A stretch of 64,000 bases of DNA from Erwinia sp. 198 (GCF_003937915.1 NZ_RHUM01000010.1:110713-174712); one strand, 5' to 3'; shown: positions 9,631 through 19,469, counted from the first letter of the stretch. A program made the numbers and translations. The notes: a model not told the origin generated them from the letters alone.

Positions 9631-10288
9631 AGTTGCCTCCGTGCAGACGTCCCTGGTTCAGCGTCATCAGACGATAGTTGCGGCGGGCGATCAGCGCCCG
9701 GTCATGAGTAGCCATCAGCACGGTAACACCCACGCGGTTGAACTCTTCAAACAGGCGCAGGATATCTTCGGACAGGGCTTCATCCAGGTTGCCGGTTGGT
9801 TCATCCGCCAGCAGCACCGCAGGCTTGTTAACCACCGCGCGAGCGATGCCAACACGCTGCTGTTCGCCGCCCGACAGCTGAATAGGATAACTTTTCGCTT
9901 TGTCCAGCAGACCGACTTTGTCCAGCGCGGCAGACACGCGGCGGCGAATATCTTCCCCACTTGCGCCCGCGATAATCAGCGGAATAGCCACGTTGTCATA
10001 GACGGACCTGTCCATCAGCAGATGGTGATCCTGGAAAATCATACCGATCTGGCGGCGTAAAAAAGGCACTTCCCGGCTCTTCAGGCGGCTGATGTCATGC
10101 CCGCTGAACCAGATATGGCCGGCGCTGGGGCGCTCAATGCCGCAGATCAGCTTCAGCAGGGTGCTTTTCCCCGCCCCGGAATGCCCGGTCAGAAACGCCA
10201 TTTCTCCCGGTTGCAGATGAAAATCCACTCCCTGTAGCGCTTGCCGACCGCCGAGATAAGCCTTACTGACTTCTTCAAAGCGAATCAT
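9620..10288 (-). CDS. ftsE: Cell division ATP-binding protein FtsE
   Basis: ATPase of the FtsEX complex, 222 residues. Walker [10 protein letters not shown] (about 36-44), signature LSGGEQQR, Walker [13 protein letters not shown] and switch His in MATHD are all present. It sits five bases after ftsY and overlaps ftsX, the conserved division/targeting operon. Confidence 0.98.
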   Translation of the reverse strand: MIRFEEVSKAYLGGRQALQGVDFHLQPGEMAFLTGHSGAGKSTLLKLICGIERPSAGHIWFSGHDISRLKSREVPFLRRQIGMIFQDHHLLMDRSVYDNVAIPLIIAGASGEDIRRRVSAALDKVGLLDKAKSYPIQLSGGEQQRVGIARAVVNKPAVLLADEPTGNLDEALSEDILRLFEEFNRVGVTVLMATHDRALIARRNYRLMTLNQGRLHGGNYGE

Positions 10289-10293
10289 CCTAA

Positions 10294-11895
10294 CTAGTCC
10301 TCTCGGGCAAATAGTGCCTCTATAAAATCGTCTGCCTTGAACGAGCGTAAATCTTCAATGCCTTCGCCGACGCCGATGTAGCGAATAGGAATACCGAACT
10401 GATCGGCCACCGAGAAGATCACGCCGCCTTTAGCGGTGCCGTCCAGTTTGGTCAGCGTAATGCCCGTCAGGCCCACTGCCTCATGGAACAGCTTAGCCTG
10501 GCTGATGGCGTTCTGGCCGGTGCTGGCGTCGATGGTCAGCATGACCTCGTGCGGTGCCTGTTCATCCAGTTTTTTCATCACGCGCGTGATTTTCTTCAGC
10601 TCTTCCATCAGGTGCGATTTATTCTGCAAACGGCCCGCCGTATCGGCGATCAGGACGTCGACATTGCGCGCTTTCGCCGCCTGGATGGCATCGAAAATTA
10701 CCGAGGCGGAATCCGCGCCAGTATGCTGGGCGACAACCGGAATGTTGTTACGCTGCCCCCAGACCTGAAGCTGCTCGACCGCTGCCGCGCGGAAGGTATC
10801 GCCCGCCGCCAGCATGACCGATTTGCCTTCCGCCTGATACTGGCGCGCCAGCTTGCCGATGGTGGTGGTTTTACCCACGCCGTTGACGCCGACCATCAGG
10901 ATAACGAACGGCGTTTTGCCGGTAACCTCCAGCGGCGCCTCGACTTTCGCCAGAATGTCGGCCATTTCCTGCTTCAGCAGCCCGTACAGTGCTTCGGCGT
11001 CGCGCAGCTGTTTGCGGCTTGCCTGAGCGGTCAGGTTAGTAATGATGCGGCGCGTGGTTTCAACGCCTACGTCGGCGATCAGCAGCTGCTCTTCCAGCTC
11101 TTCAAACAGCTCATCATCGATTTTTTTACCGCGGAACAGGCTGACGAAGCCGGAACCTAAATTCTGGCGCGTTTTGACCAGGCTGCGCTTCAGGCGGGCG
11201 AAAAAGCCTTCTTTGGTCGGGCGTGCCTGCTCTTCCGCAGCCTGCTCCTGCTCCTCAGCGGCGTTAGCCTGCTCAACTTTAACCAGCGCGGCAGCGACGG
11301 ATTCTTCTTCCTCGATGACCTTTAGCTCAGCTTCTGAGGCACCGGCAGAGAGCGCGGCGGCTTCCAGTTCTTCCGGCGTGATGTCATCGGCCTGTTCTGC
11401 GGCGATCGCCGCCTCTTCCGGTTCCGGCGCGGCGGCAACAATCTCTTCAGGCAAAGGTTCCGGCTCCGCCTGCACGGCCGCCGTCTCTTCCGGCAGCCAT
11501 TCTTCTGGTTCGGCCTTAGCGACCGCTTGCTCTTCCGGCAGCCATTCTTCTTCTGGTTCGGCCTTAGCGGCCGCATGCTCTTCCGGCAACGGCTCCGCTT
11601 TCGGCTCCGTGCTGGCGGCGGCAGTTTCTTCCGCCAGCGGCGCAGGCTTAGCGGCTGCGTGCGCTTCCGGCTCTGTGCTGTCCTGTTCGCTCGGGCCCCG
11701 TGCAGCCTGCTCGCGAGCAACGGTTTCCGTCACTTCTACAACGGCTTCGGCACGCTGCTCCACGTCAGGAGGCGTGGCAGCGTCCGCGGTTTCGCTCTGC
11801 TGCTGTTCTGACGTTTGGACCTCTTCCTCAGGCGCTTTTTCTTCGCGTCCTAATCCCAGCCAGGAAAAAAAGCCACGTTTTTTATTTTTTGCCAT
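10294..11895 (-). CDS. ftsY: Signal recognition particle receptor FtsY
   Basis: Docks SRP-ribosome complexes at the inner membrane. 533 residues against about 497 in E. coli. The C-terminal NG domain is intact: GVNGVGKTTT (P loop), DTFRAAAVEQL, DTAGRL and TKLDGTAKGG. The extra length is in the acidic N-terminal A domain (about 15-215), which holds near-repeats of AEPEEEWLPEEQA type and a basic start MAKNKKRGFFSWLGLG that can bind lipid. Such A domains vary freely between species. First gene of ftsYEX. Confidence 0.98.
   Translation of the reverse strand: MAKNKKRGFFSWLGLGREEKAPEEEVQTSEQQQSETADAATPPDVEQRAEAVVEVTETVAREQAARGPSEQDSTEPEAHAAAKPAPLAEETAAASTEPKAEPLPEEHAAAKAEPEEEWLPEEQAVAKAEPEEWLPEETAAVQAEPEPLPEEIVAAAPEPEEAAIAAEQADDITPEELEAAALSAGASEAELKVIEEEESVAAALVKVEQANAAEEQEQAAEEQARPTKEGFFARLKRSLVKTRQNLGSGFVSLFRGKKIDDELFEELEEQLLIADVGVETTRRIITNLTAQASRKQLRDAEALYGLLKQEMADILAKVEAPLEVTGKTPFVILMVGVNGVGKTTTIGKLARQYQAEGKSVMLAAGDTFRAAAVEQLQVWGQRNNIPVVAQHTGADSASVIFDAIQAAKARNVDVLIADTAGRLQNKSHLMEELKKITRVMKKLDEQAPHEVMLTIDASTGQNAISQAKLFHEAVGLTGITLTKLDGTAKGGVIFSVADQFGIPIRYIGVGEGIEDLRSFKADDFIEALFARED
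11530..11640 (-). repeat. Coding repeats in the FtsY acidic domain
   Basis: Within ftsY, near-identical blocks encoding KAEPEEEWLPEEQAVAKAEP and variants recur two to four times, separated by small insertions. They probably arose by replication slippage and explain the longer A domain. Confidence 0.6.
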
Positions 11896-12061
11896 GGTGC
11901 AACCACACTCCTCGCGGGGAAAAAAACCGTCAGGTCTCTGAAAATAATCTTAATCCCCTAGTCTAACACTTTCCTGCTAACGCAACACAGCACCCTTTTT
12001 ACGTTTCCTCTGCCCGGTAAGCCCGTTAAACTGTGCAACAAATTATGAAGAGTTAAGTCAG

Positions 12062-12667
12062 ATGAATAAAAAACCTCGCGGCGGCAGCGCCGGACAGATC
12101 CGCATCATTGGCGGCCAGTGGCGCGGCAGAAAGCTGCCGGTGCCCGACAGCGCCGGACTGCGCCCTACCACCGATCGCGTGCGTGAGACGCTGTTTAACT
12201 GGCTGGCGCCCGATATTCATGGCGCGCGTTGCCTGGACTGCTTTGCCGGCAGCGGCGCGCTGGGTCTGGAAGCCCTGTCGCGCCATGCGGCCTCGGCTAC
12301 GCTGCTGGAGCTGGAGCGCCCGGTCGCGCAGCAGCTGGAGAAAAATCTGGCCACGCTGGGTGCGGCAAACGGCCGCGTAATTAATACCAATACGCTACAG
12401 TTTCTGGCTAAGCCTGGCGAACCTCACCAGCTGGCCTTTATCGACCCGCCGTTCCGCAAAGGGCTGCTGGAAGAAACGCTGACGCTGCTGGAAACCCAGG
12501 GCTGGCTGGCGGAAGAGGCTTTAATCTATGTAGAAAGCGAAGTGGAAAGCGGCGTGCCGCCTGTGCCGGTAAACTGGCAGCTGTACCGCGAGAAAACCGC
12601 CGGACAGGTTGCCTGTCGTCTTTATGTTCGTCGTTCCCCTGAGAAGAGAGAAAGCCATGCTGATTAA
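12062..12667 (+). CDS. rsmD: 16S rRNA (guanine-966 N2)-methyltransferase RsmD
   Basis: Methylates G966 of 16S rRNA. 201 residues with the SAM-binding motif DCFAGSGALGLEA and the catalytic IDPPF motif of N-methyltransferases. Start region GGSAGQIRIIGGQWRGRKLP and RPTTDRVRETLFNWL are family hallmarks. Divergent from ftsY across 166 bases and followed by overlapping yhhL, as in E. coli. Confidence 0.97.
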   Translation: MNKKPRGGSAGQIRIIGGQWRGRKLPVPDSAGLRPTTDRVRETLFNWLAPDIHGARCLDCFAGSGALGLEALSRHAASATLLELERPVAQQLEKNLATLGAANGRVINTNTLQFLAKPGEPHQLAFIDPPFRKGLLEETLTLLETQGWLAEEALIYVESEVESGVPPVPVNWQLYREKTAGQVACRLYVRRSPEKRESHAD

Positions 12668-12926
12668 TCTGGGCAGAGCGCTAATGGTATGCGTGTGGGC
12701 CTTTTTGCTGCTCAACCTGGTCCATCCTTACCCCGCGCCGCTAAAATATTTTATCAACGTCGCGCTGTTCTTTATGGTGATTATGCACGGCCTACAGCTG
12801 GTGCTGATGCGCGCCACGCAGTCTAAAGAAGCGCCAAAACTGAGCGGCGCGCTTCAGGCTAAGATTTTCTTTTTTGGTGTGTTTGAGCTGCTGGCCTGGC
12901 AGAAAAAGCAGTTTCCCAAACAGTAG
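12657..12926 (+). CDS. yhhL: DUF1145 membrane protein YhhL
   Basis: 89-residue small inner-membrane protein with two hydrophobic segments (about 5-22 and 33-52). ATG 12657 was chosen because it opens the conserved MLINLGRALM start and overlaps the end of rsmD by 11 bases, with AAGAGAG upstream. Function unknown in the family. Confidence 0.88.
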   Translation: MLINLGRALMVCVWAFLLLNLVHPYPAPLKYFINVALFFMVIMHGLQLVLMRATQSKEAPKLSGALQAKIFFFGVFELLAWQKKQFPKQ

Positions 12927-12955
12927 GCGGCCGGGTCTTCTTTCCGGCCATGCCG

Positions 12956-13306
12956 TCAGCGTGGCCGGAAGGCGATAAATCGCGTGCCCTGCACCTGTAG
13001 TTCACCTTTTTCTCCCCGTGCCAGTTGGTGATAGTCGCCGGCTTTCAGCACCAGCTTAAAATCTCCCGCGCCGTTCAGCGGATGGAACCACGCCTCGTAT
13101 CGCATTGCTTCGACCGGAATATTTTCCCGCTGGCGCGAGCGCAGCGCAGAGGTGGAGACTTCCCGTTTGTCTTTGATTTCGACCGGCAGGCTGCGTACGG
13201 GCGAAGCATCGTTGACCGCCACTTCCTGCCGCTGTTTGATAAATTGCCGGGTTGCCAGCACGGCGATAATGGCCAGCGTAATAAAAAAAATCAGGGGTGG
13301 CTTCAC
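12956..13306 (-). CDS. yhhM: DUF2500 protein YhhM
   Basis: 116 residues with an N-terminal membrane anchor (PLIFFITLAIIAVLATRQF) and a soluble DUF2500 domain ending GTRFIAFRPR. Order rsmD, yhhL, yhhM, yhhN is as in E. coli. No known role. A small inverted repeat (CCGGCCA/TGGCCGG, 12944-12968) at its 3' end could terminate both yhhL and yhhM. Confidence 0.88.
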   Translation of the reverse strand: MKPPLIFFITLAIIAVLATRQFIKQRQEVAVNDASPVRSLPVEIKDKREVSTSALRSRQRENIPVEAMRYEAWFHPLNGAGDFKLVLKAGDYHQLARGEKGELQVQGTRFIAFRPR

Positions 13307-13438
13307 AACTTTTCCTCTTTTTTGCAGCGTAAACAGAAAGAATACAACCAGAGACCTCTCATTGTCACATCGTTGGCCCCTGTCCTAAACTAAAACCAGA
13401 ACTGTGGAATTTAGCATCTAAAAACAAAGGGACACATT

Positions 13439-14065
13439 ATGATCTGGTCGTTTCTGGCAGTGCTTTTTTCCGGCTGGCTGTACGTTGACGCTACTTACCG
13501 TGGCCCGCAATGGCAGCGCTGGGTCTTTAAACCGGTCACGCTTTTGCTGCTGCTCGCCTGGGCATGGCAAGCGCCAGCGTTAAGCGCTACGGATTATCTC
13601 ATTCTGTTTGGCCTGCTGGCGACGCTGGTCGGCGATGCGCTGATGCTGCTGCCTGAACGGCGAATGCTCTACGCTATCGGCGCATTTTTCCTCTCGCATC
13701 TGCTTTATACCATCTGCTTCGCCAGCCATATGACGCTGACGTTCTTCTGGCCGATCCCATTGACCGTATTGGTTATGGGCGCGCTGCTGATTGCGGCTAT
13801 CTGGACAAAGCTGGAGGATCTGCGCTGGCCGGTTTGCACCTTTATCGGCATGACGCTGCTGATGGTCTGGCTGACCACCGAGCAATACGTTTTCCGGCCG
13901 ACGGACTATGGTTTCTCATTAATGGTCGGAACGTCGCTGCTGCTGCTCGCCAATATCGTTTGGCTGGTTAGCCACTATCGTCGCCGCTTTGCCGCCGACA
14001 GTGCCATTACCGCCGCCTGTTATTTTGCGGGTCACTTTATGATTGTCCGCTCGCTCTATCTCTGA
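13439..14065 (+). CDS. yhhN: YhhN family membrane protein (TMEM86/lysoplasmalogenase family)
   Basis: 208-residue polytopic membrane protein with about seven or eight hydrophobic segments. The conserved motif [21 protein letters not shown] places it in the YhhN/TMEM86 family, some members of which hydrolyse lysoplasmalogens; bacterial function is unproven. Confidence 0.88.
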   Translation: MIWSFLAVLFSGWLYVDATYRGPQWQRWVFKPVTLLLLLAWAWQAPALSATDYLILFGLLATLVGDALMLLPERRMLYAIGAFFLSHLLYTICFASHMTLTFFWPIPLTVLVMGALLIAAIWTKLEDLRWPVCTFIGMTLLMVWLTTEQYVFRPTDYGFSLMVGTSLLLLANIVWLVSHYRRRFAADSAITAACYFAGHFMIVRSLYL

Positions 14066-14073
14066 TTTACGCC

Positions 14074-14105
14074 TTGACTCTGGAGTCAGCTCCAGAGTGT
14101 AAGAT
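14074..14105 (+). promoter_or_regulatory. zntA promoter with ZntR operator
   Basis: -35 TTGACT (14074-14079) and -10 TAAGAT (14100-14105) are 20 bases apart, the overlong spacer typical of MerR-family promoters. Between them lies a near-perfect palindrome (14077-14098), ACTCTGGAG and CTCCAGAGT around a short centre, almost the E. coli ZntR operator. ZntR would activate zntA by bending this DNA when Zn(II), Cd(II) or Pb(II) is high. zntR itself is not in the window. Confidence 0.93.
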
Positions 14106-14149
14106 AAGCCTGGCGGGGAAGCAGCCCGTCATGCTTATCAGGAGGCATC

Positions 14150-16375
14150 ATGCAACAACATCCATCTTCTCCCTGCCCTTGCGGGCAGCGCCACGCGGCC
14201 GGACAGCAAGGTTGCAGCAAACCGCGTCCCAACCTGGGGAAAATCACCTCTTTTAACGGCCATTGTGCTACAGCCGCCTGCGAACCGCAGCCTGAAAAAG
14301 AAGAAAGAATCGGTGCGGATTACAGCTGGCAAATCGGCGGAATGGACTGTCCGGGCTGCGCCAGAAAGATCGAAAACGCCGTAGGCCAGCTGCAAGGCGT
14401 CACTCAGGCTCGCGTGCTGTTCGCTACGGAAAAGCTGGTGGTAAGCGCCGATAAAGATGTGCAGCAGCAGGTTGAGCAGGCGGTCGCCAGAGCCGGATTT
14501 ACCCTGCGCTCTGCCACGCAGCCAGCGGCAAAGTCAGCAGGGTTCTGGCAGGAAAACGGCATGCTGCTGCTGCTCGGCGGGCTGCTGCTCACCGGCTGGC
14601 TGCTACAGACGATCGATCCGCAGGCCGGAAAAATCGCGTTTATCGTCACCACACTGGCGGGCTGCTGGCCCGTTGCCCGTACCGCCCTGCGCCTGATGCG
14701 CAGCGGAACGCCTTTTGCCATTGAAACTTTAATGACCGTAGCCGCCATTGGCGCGCTTTTTATCGGCGCAGCCGCGGAGGCAGCCATGGTGCTGCTGCTG
14801 TTTATGCTTGGGGAACGTCTGGAGGCTTTTGCCGCAGGGCGCGCGCGTCGTGGCGTAACGGCGCTGATGGCGTTAAAACCCGAGCAGGCGCGACGCATCC
14901 GGAACGATGCGCGTGAAACCGTGGCCGTAAGCGCGCTACGGCCTGGCGATCTTATTGAGGTTGCCGCAGGCGGACGCCTGCCTGCCGACGCCTGTCTGGT
15001 TACGCCTTTCGCCAGCTTTGATGAAAGCGCATTAACTGGCGAATCCATGCCGGTGGAGCGACGGGCAGGTGAATCCGTGGCGGCAGGCAGCCTGAGCATC
15101 GATAGCCTGGTGAGGCTGAAAGTCACGTCAAAACCTGGTCAGAGCGCTATCGACCGTATCCTGCGTTTAATTGAAGAGGCAGACGCCAACCGCGCGCCGG
15201 TCGAACGTTTTCTCGATCGTTTCAGCCGCATTTACACGCCGCTGGTGATGGCTGTTGCGCTGCTGGTGGCCACCGTACCGCCGCTATTCTTTGCTGGCGA
15301 CTGGCAGTCGTGGATTTATAAGGGACTGACTTTGCTGCTGATTGGCTGTCCCTGTGCGCTGGTGATCTCCACGCCAGCGGCGATCACCTCCGGCCTGGCC
15401 GCTGCGGCCCGCCATGGCGTACTGATTAAGGGCGGCGCGGCGCTGGAAAGCCTGAACGGCGTGCGCACGCTGGCGTTCGACAAAACCGGTACGCTGACCG
15501 AAGGCAAACCCCGTATTGAGAGCATTCAGGCCTTTGCTGCCCTCAATGAAGCGGAATTGCTGGCTAAAGCCGCTGCCGTTGAGCAGGGTTCCTCTCATCC
15601 GCTGGGCAGGGCAATTGTGCAGCTGGCAGAACAGCGCCAGCTTGTTATACCTGCCGCTACGGCGCAGCGGGCGCTTGCAGGAAGCGGTATAGAAGCGGTA
15701 GTTAGCGGTCACAAACTCTTAATCTGCACGCCCGGCAAGCTGAGGCTGACGGCCGAGCAGCAGATGAGCGTCGCAGAGCTGGAATCGACAGGAAATACGG
15801 TCGTCATTGTCGTGCAGGATGCTGTTCCGGTCGGGCTTATCGCGCTGCGCGATACGCTACGTGCGGACGCGGTTGCCGCGCTGAGCGAACTTCATGCTTT
15901 AAATATAGAAACGATCATGCTGACCGGCGACAATCCGCGCGCGGCGGCAGCTATCGCCAACAAGCTCGCCATCAGCTATCGCGCTGGCCTGCTGCCTGCA
16001 GATAAAGTAGCGGCTATTCATGCGCTAAACCAACGGCGCGCCGTTGCAATGGTCGGCGATGGCATCAACGATGCACCCGCGATGAAAGCGGCGACTGTCG
16101 GCATCGCTATGGGTAGCGGCAGCGACGTTGCGCTGGAAACCGCCGACGCGGCGCTGACGCATAACCGGCTGGCGGGCCTGGCGACGACAATCCGTCTGGC
16201 ACGCGCCGTCCATACCAATATTCGACAGAATATTTCGCTGGCGCTCGGGCTGAAGGGGGTATTCCTGGTCACTACGCTGCTGGGCATTACCGGGCTATGG
16301 CTGGCCGTGCTGGCGGACTCTGGTGCCACCGCGCTGGTCACGGCGAACGCGCTGCGATTGCTGAGTAAGCGCTAA
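14150..16375 (+). CDS. zntA: Zn/Cd/Pb-exporting P-type ATPase ZntA
   Basis: Pumps zinc, cadmium and lead out across the inner membrane. 741 residues. N-terminal Cys/His-rich tail (SPCPCGQRH, GCSK, HCATAAC), heavy-metal domain GMDCPGCARK, membrane metal site CPC in IGCPCALVISTP, phosphorylation motif DKTGTLTEG, GDGINDAPA hinge. The N-terminal tail has more Cys than E. coli ZntA, perhaps an extra metal-loading site. Controlled by the ZntR-type promoter just upstream. Confidence 0.98.
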   Translation: MQQHPSSPCPCGQRHAAGQQGCSKPRPNLGKITSFNGHCATAACEPQPEKEERIGADYSWQIGGMDCPGCARKIENAVGQLQGVTQARVLFATEKLVVSADKDVQQQVEQAVARAGFTLRSATQPAAKSAGFWQENGMLLLLGGLLLTGWLLQTIDPQAGKIAFIVTTLAGCWPVARTALRLMRSGTPFAIETLMTVAAIGALFIGAAAEAAMVLLLFMLGERLEAFAAGRARRGVTALMALKPEQARRIRNDARETVAVSALRPGDLIEVAAGGRLPADACLVTPFASFDESALTGESMPVERRAGESVAAGSLSIDSLVRLKVTSKPGQSAIDRILRLIEEADANRAPVERFLDRFSRIYTPLVMAVALLVATVPPLFFAGDWQSWIYKGLTLLLIGCPCALVISTPAAITSGLAAAARHGVLIKGGAALESLNGVRTLAFDKTGTLTEGKPRIESIQAFAALNEAELLAKAAAVEQGSSHPLGRAIVQLAEQRQLVIPAATAQRALAGSGIEAVVSGHKLLICTPGKLRLTAEQQMSVAELESTGNTVVIVVQDAVPVGLIALRDTLRADAVAALSELHALNIETIMLTGDNPRAAAAIANKLAISYRAGLLPADKVAAIHALNQRRAVAMVGDGINDAPAMKAATVGIAMGSGSDVALETADAALTHNRLAGLATTIRLARAVHTNIRQNISLALGLKGVFLVTTLLGITGLWLAVLADSGATALVTANALRLLSKR

Positions 16376-16380
16376 CTTTA

Positions 16381-16404
16381 CCTGCCCGCACTGATACGGG
16401 CAGG
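16381..16404. terminator. Hairpin between zntA and tusA
   Basis: CCTGCCCG, loop of 8, CGGGCAGG in the 37-base gap between the convergent zntA and tusA stops. No T run, so it may be a weak or Rho-assisted terminator for either gene. Confidence 0.55.
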
Positions 16405-16412
16405 ACGCGACG

Positions 16413-16658
16413 CTACAACCCCTTTTTTAACAGATAGCGATAGGGTAGTTCCTCAGTCGCCTGCGCCAGCAGCGTATGTTCCATAAAGCGGCAGAAACCG
16501 GGGATATCGCGCGTGGTGGCCGGATCGTCAGCGATCACCAGCAGCGTTTCGCCCTCCTGCATATGGCGCACGGCTTTACGCACCATCATCACCGGCTCAG
16601 GGCAGCGCAGGCCTGAAGCATCCAGGGTTTGGTCGGGATTTGCGAACGATTCGCTCAT
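16413..16658 (-). CDS. tusA: Sulfurtransferase TusA
   Basis: 81-residue sulfur carrier passing persulfide from IscS toward tRNA 2-thiouridine (via TusBCD) and also affecting molybdenum cofactor synthesis. Catalytic Cys lies in [19 protein letters not shown]. The start at 16658 ([13 protein letters not shown]) was chosen from the family length; the ORF opens upstream without homology. Confidence 0.96.
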   Translation of the reverse strand: MSESFANPDQTLDASGLRCPEPVMMVRKAVRHMQEGETLLVIADDPATTRDIPGFCRFMEHTLLAQATEELPYRYLLKKGL

Positions 16659-16814
16659 AACATTCTCAATCAGACAGGAAATGCCCCCTATTTTACTCCC
16701 GACGTCGGCATGTGCAAGCCAGGCTCTGAACGACAACGTTTGCGCTAAAATTAACCATTGCATTAGCAGACTGATTCGGTAAGATGCCGCGCAATCGCTC
16801 GGGCGAGACAATTT

Positions 16815-16848
16815 TTTGGGTTCCCTCACCCCATAGTTAAAAAAGGCT
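16815..16848 (+). promoter_or_regulatory. Probable preQ1-I riboswitch (type III-like) controlling yhhQ
   Basis: GGG (16818-16820) can pair with CCC (16829-16832), the loop CCCTCA carries the C-rich strand, and an A-rich tail ATAGTTAAAAAAGG ends in the AAGG ribosome site eight bases before ATG 16855. GG of the ribosome site can pair with CC in the loop, making the H-type pseudoknot of preQ1-I aptamers. A type III preQ1-I riboswitch that hides the Shine-Dalgarno sequence is described for E. coli yhhQ. Pairing is seen in the sequence; ligand response is inferred. Confidence 0.65.
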
Positions 16849-16854
16849 ACATTG

Positions 16855-17520
16855 ATGATCTCTTTCTCTTCTCGTCAGCGTAAACATGCGCTGATCTGGC
16901 TATCGCTGTTCCATCTGCTGGTCATTACCTCCAGTAATTATCTGGTGCAGCTGCCCATTTCGATTTTTGGTTTCCATACTACCTGGGGAGCGTTCAGCTT
17001 TCCCTTTATCTTTCTGGCTACCGATTTAACGGTACGAATTTTCGGTGCGCCGCTGGCCCGACGAATTATTCTTGCGGTGATGATCCCGGCGCTGTTTATC
17101 TCCTACAGCATTTCTGCGCTTTTCTATCAGGGCGAATGGCAGGGGCTGGGCGCGCTGGCAAGCGTTAACCTGTTTGTCGCTCGTATCGCCTGCGCCAGCT
17201 TTATGGCCTATGCGCTGGGACAAATCCTCGACGTGCACGTTTTTAACCGCTTGCGCAAACTGCCGCAATGGTGGGTAGCCCCTGCCTCCGCTATGTTCCT
17301 GGGTAATATCAGCGACACGCTGGCGTTTTTCTTTATCGCTTTCTACAAAAGCCCCGATCCGTTTATGGCACAGAACTGGGTGGAAATTGCGCTGGTGGAC
17401 TACAGCTTTAAGGTTCTTATCTGCGTGATTTTCTTCCTGCCAGCCTATGGCGTGCTGTTAAACGCCATGCTGAAGCGGATAACGGAAAAATCCTCTGGCG
17501 CTCAGGTCAACTTCGGCTAG
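16855..17520 (+). CDS. yhhQ: Queuosine precursor transporter YhhQ
   Basis: Inner-membrane importer of the queuosine precursors preQ0 and preQ1. 221 residues and about six membrane segments. Conserved parts are [35 protein letters not shown] and [17 protein letters not shown] 16855 is preferred over TTG 16852 because of its spacing from AAGG. The upstream pseudoknot would shut translation when precursor is plentiful. Confidence 0.95.
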   Translation: MISFSSRQRKHALIWLSLFHLLVITSSNYLVQLPISIFGFHTTWGAFSFPFIFLATDLTVRIFGAPLARRIILAVMIPALFISYSISALFYQGEWQGLGALASVNLFVARIACASFMAYALGQILDVHVFNRLRKLPQWWVAPASAMFLGNISDTLAFFFIAFYKSPDPFMAQNWVEIALVDYSFKVLICVIFFLPAYGVLLNAMLKRITEKSSGAQVNFG

Positions 17521-17653
17521 TCTGTCACACTGTGACGTCGCGCCCGGCCATGCGTTTTGGTGGGCAGCGCGCCACGGCAGGTTGCTTTTAGCCGCTGATT
17601 ACTATTGTATAAGTTGCTGAACAGCGCGAACGACTAACGTAAAAGGGATCACG

Positions 17654-18211
17654 ATGCGTAACTTACTGAAATATGCCGGTATCGGTTTACTGGTGGTCGG
17701 ACTGGCCGCCTGCGACGGCAAAGATGATAAAGCCGCCGCCGATGATAACGGCGTCAGCAGCAGCCAAAGCAGCCAGACCGTTACCCTGATGGACGGCAAG
17801 CTCAGCTTCTCGCTGCCGGCAGGCATGTCCGATCAGAGTGGAAAAATGGGCACGCAGGCCAATAATATGCACGTATACGCCGATGCCAGCGGCCAGAAAG
17901 CGATTATTGTGATTGCGGGCGATGCCACGAACGAAAGCCTGGACGTGCTGGCGAAGCGCCTGGAAGATCAGCAGCGTAACCGCGATGCGCAGCTGCAGGT
18001 AGTGACGAACAAATCTGTCGAGCTGAAAGGCCAGCCAGCACAGCAGCTGGATTCGGTGATTTCGGCCAAGGGCCAGTCTTCCTGGTCGTCAGTGCTGCTG
18101 GCGAAAGTCGATGGCAAACTGCTGACTCTGCAAATTACGCTGCCTGCGGACAATCAGCAGCAGTCGCAGACCGAAGCGGAAAACATTATCAATACGGTAG
18201 TGCTGAAATAA
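17654..18211 (+). CDS. dcrB: Lipoprotein DcrB
   Basis: 185-residue lipoprotein; signal peptide with lipobox VVGLAAC then a charged linker. DcrB in E. coli is needed for phage C1 and C6 infection and affects lipoprotein maturation with YciB. It follows yhhQ as in E. coli after a 133-base gap that begins with an inverted repeat GTCACACTGTGAC (17524-17536). Confidence 0.93.
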   Translation: MRNLLKYAGIGLLVVGLAACDGKDDKAAADDNGVSSSQSSQTVTLMDGKLSFSLPAGMSDQSGKMGTQANNMHVYADASGQKAIIVIAGDATNESLDVLAKRLEDQQRNRDAQLQVVTNKSVELKGQPAQQLDSVISAKGQSSWSSVLLAKVDGKLLTLQITLPADNQQQSQTEAENIINTVVLK

Positions 18212-18220
18212 TTCCCCTTT

Positions 18221-18258
18221 AAAAATAGCGTCCGGCAGAAAAGCCAGGCGCTATTTTT
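18221..18258 (+). terminator. dcrB terminator
   Basis: AAAAATAGCG pairs with CGCTATTTTT across an 18-base loop region that adds a second small stem (CCGGC/GCCAGG). Ends in a T tract and follows the dcrB stop by ten bases. Confidence 0.85.
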
Positions 18259-18261
18259 ATT

Positions 18262-18572
18262 TAGGCAGCGGCTTTGCAAAAGGCTTTTCCCGCCCGCGCC
18301 GTTTGCCCGCCTCTGTCGTCCTTGTGTACCGTTACGACAGGACAGGATTGGCTTGCTTACCGCTTCCCGAGCCATTTCTTTCCCGGTTCACTGCTTTCGC
18401 GACCTGCTGCTTCCCTACCCATAGTTTTCCCGACTTACTGCTTTCGCGACCTGCTGCGTCTCCGCCCTGTTACTTTTCTGACCGGTGCATCCCTGACCAT
18501 CATTTTGCCGGCTTACTCCTTACTGCCTTTACTGGCTAACACTTCCCTGTGGACAATGCCTGGCCGATTGGC
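18262..18572. repeat. Degenerate repeats between dcrB and iolE
   Basis: No gene seen in 311 bases. Two 47-base imperfect copies start at 18382 and 18429; they share an exact 20-base block (CTGCTTTCGCGACCTGCTGC at 18391 and 18438). The rest is pyrimidine-rich with further partial units (CTTACCGCTTCCC, GCTTACTCC, CTTTACTGGC). This is the left boundary of the catabolic island. Confidence 0.6.
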
Positions 18573-19469
18573 TTACAGACCTGCGTGTTCGCGGATATAT
18601 TTTCTGGCCTTGACGGCATATTCAAACGGATTCGCCAGCGCCGGATCCTGCTCCGCTTCCACCACCATCCAGCCTTTGTAGCCCGATTCGTCCAGAATTT
18701 TAAACACCGGATCAAAATCAATCACGCCATCGCCGGGAACGGTAAAGGTGCCTTTTTTTACGCCGTCCAGGAAAGAGAGCCGCTGGCTTCTGACCTGCGC
18801 CACCACCTCATCACGCACGTCCTTCAGATGCACGTGATTGATACGCGGCAGATATTTTTCCAGGATGGCCAGCATTTGCGCCTGGCTGCCTTCCGAGTAG
18901 TAGGCATGGCCGGTATCGAACAGCAGATAAACGTCGTCATGGGTCAGCGCCATAAATTTGTCGATCTCTGCTGCGGTCTGAATGGCCGTCCCCATATGAT
19001 GGTGCAAACAAACCTGCATGCCTTTTTCCGCCGCCAGCGCGGCCAGCTCGTTATAGCCCTCCGCCGTCAGCTGCCACTCCTCTTCGGTAAAGTGCGGTTT
19101 CTCTTCCAGCACCGCCAGCGTGGTGCCCTGGATGCTTTTGCTCTGCTCGGAGCAGCCGATCACTTTGGCGCCCATCGCGTGAAGAAAATCGCGATGGTTG
19201 ATAAATTCATCAATGGTTTTTGCCCTGTCGCCATTGGCGAAAAAGGTGCTGAACCAGGCGTTGCAGATTTGGATGCCGCGAATGTTCAGCATCGGTTTCA
19301 GCACCGCCGGATCGCGCGGATATTTACTGCCGACCTCACTGCCGGTGAAGCCAGCCAGCGCCATTTCGCTGACGATCTGCTGGAAAGTGTTTTCCGCACC
19401 CAGCTCAGGCATATCGTCATTGGTCCAGCCAATCGGGGCTATCGCCAGCTTTACGTTTTCTTTGTTCAT
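18573..19469 (-). CDS. iolE: Inosose dehydratase IolE
   Basis: Dehydrates 2-keto-myo-inositol to the trihydroxycyclohexane-dione, second step of inositol breakdown; EC 4.2.1.44. 298 residues, TIM-barrel xylose-isomerase fold. The start [19 protein letters not shown] is diagnostic of IolE, and metal ligands are expected in [22 protein letters not shown] and VVEAEQD. Last gene of the minus-strand unit iolD-iolG-iolH-iolE. Confidence 0.95.
   Translation of the reverse strand: MNKENVKLAIAPIGWTNDDMPELGAENTFQQIVSEMALAGFTGSEVGSKYPRDPAVLKPMLNIRGIQICNAWFSTFFANGDRAKTIDEFINHRDFLHAMGAKVIGCSEQSKSIQGTTLAVLEEKPHFTEEEWQLTAEGYNELAALAAEKGMQVCLHHHMGTAIQTAAEIDKFMALTHDDVYLLFDTGHAYYSEGSQAQMLAILEKYLPRINHVHLKDVRDEVVAQVRSQRLSFLDGVKKGTFTVPGDGVIDFDPVFKILDESGYKGWMVVEAEQDPALANPFEYAVKARKYIREHAGL

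Noticed and set aside
11042-11941. 299-codon ORF on the plus strand, Ser/Ala-rich
   Set aside because: It is antisense to the ftsY acidic-repeat region; its Ser/Ala bias is the complement of Glu/Ala codons. No family features.
14404-15126. 240-codon minus-strand ORF
   Set aside because: Shadow of zntA with low-complexity Ser/Ala composition.
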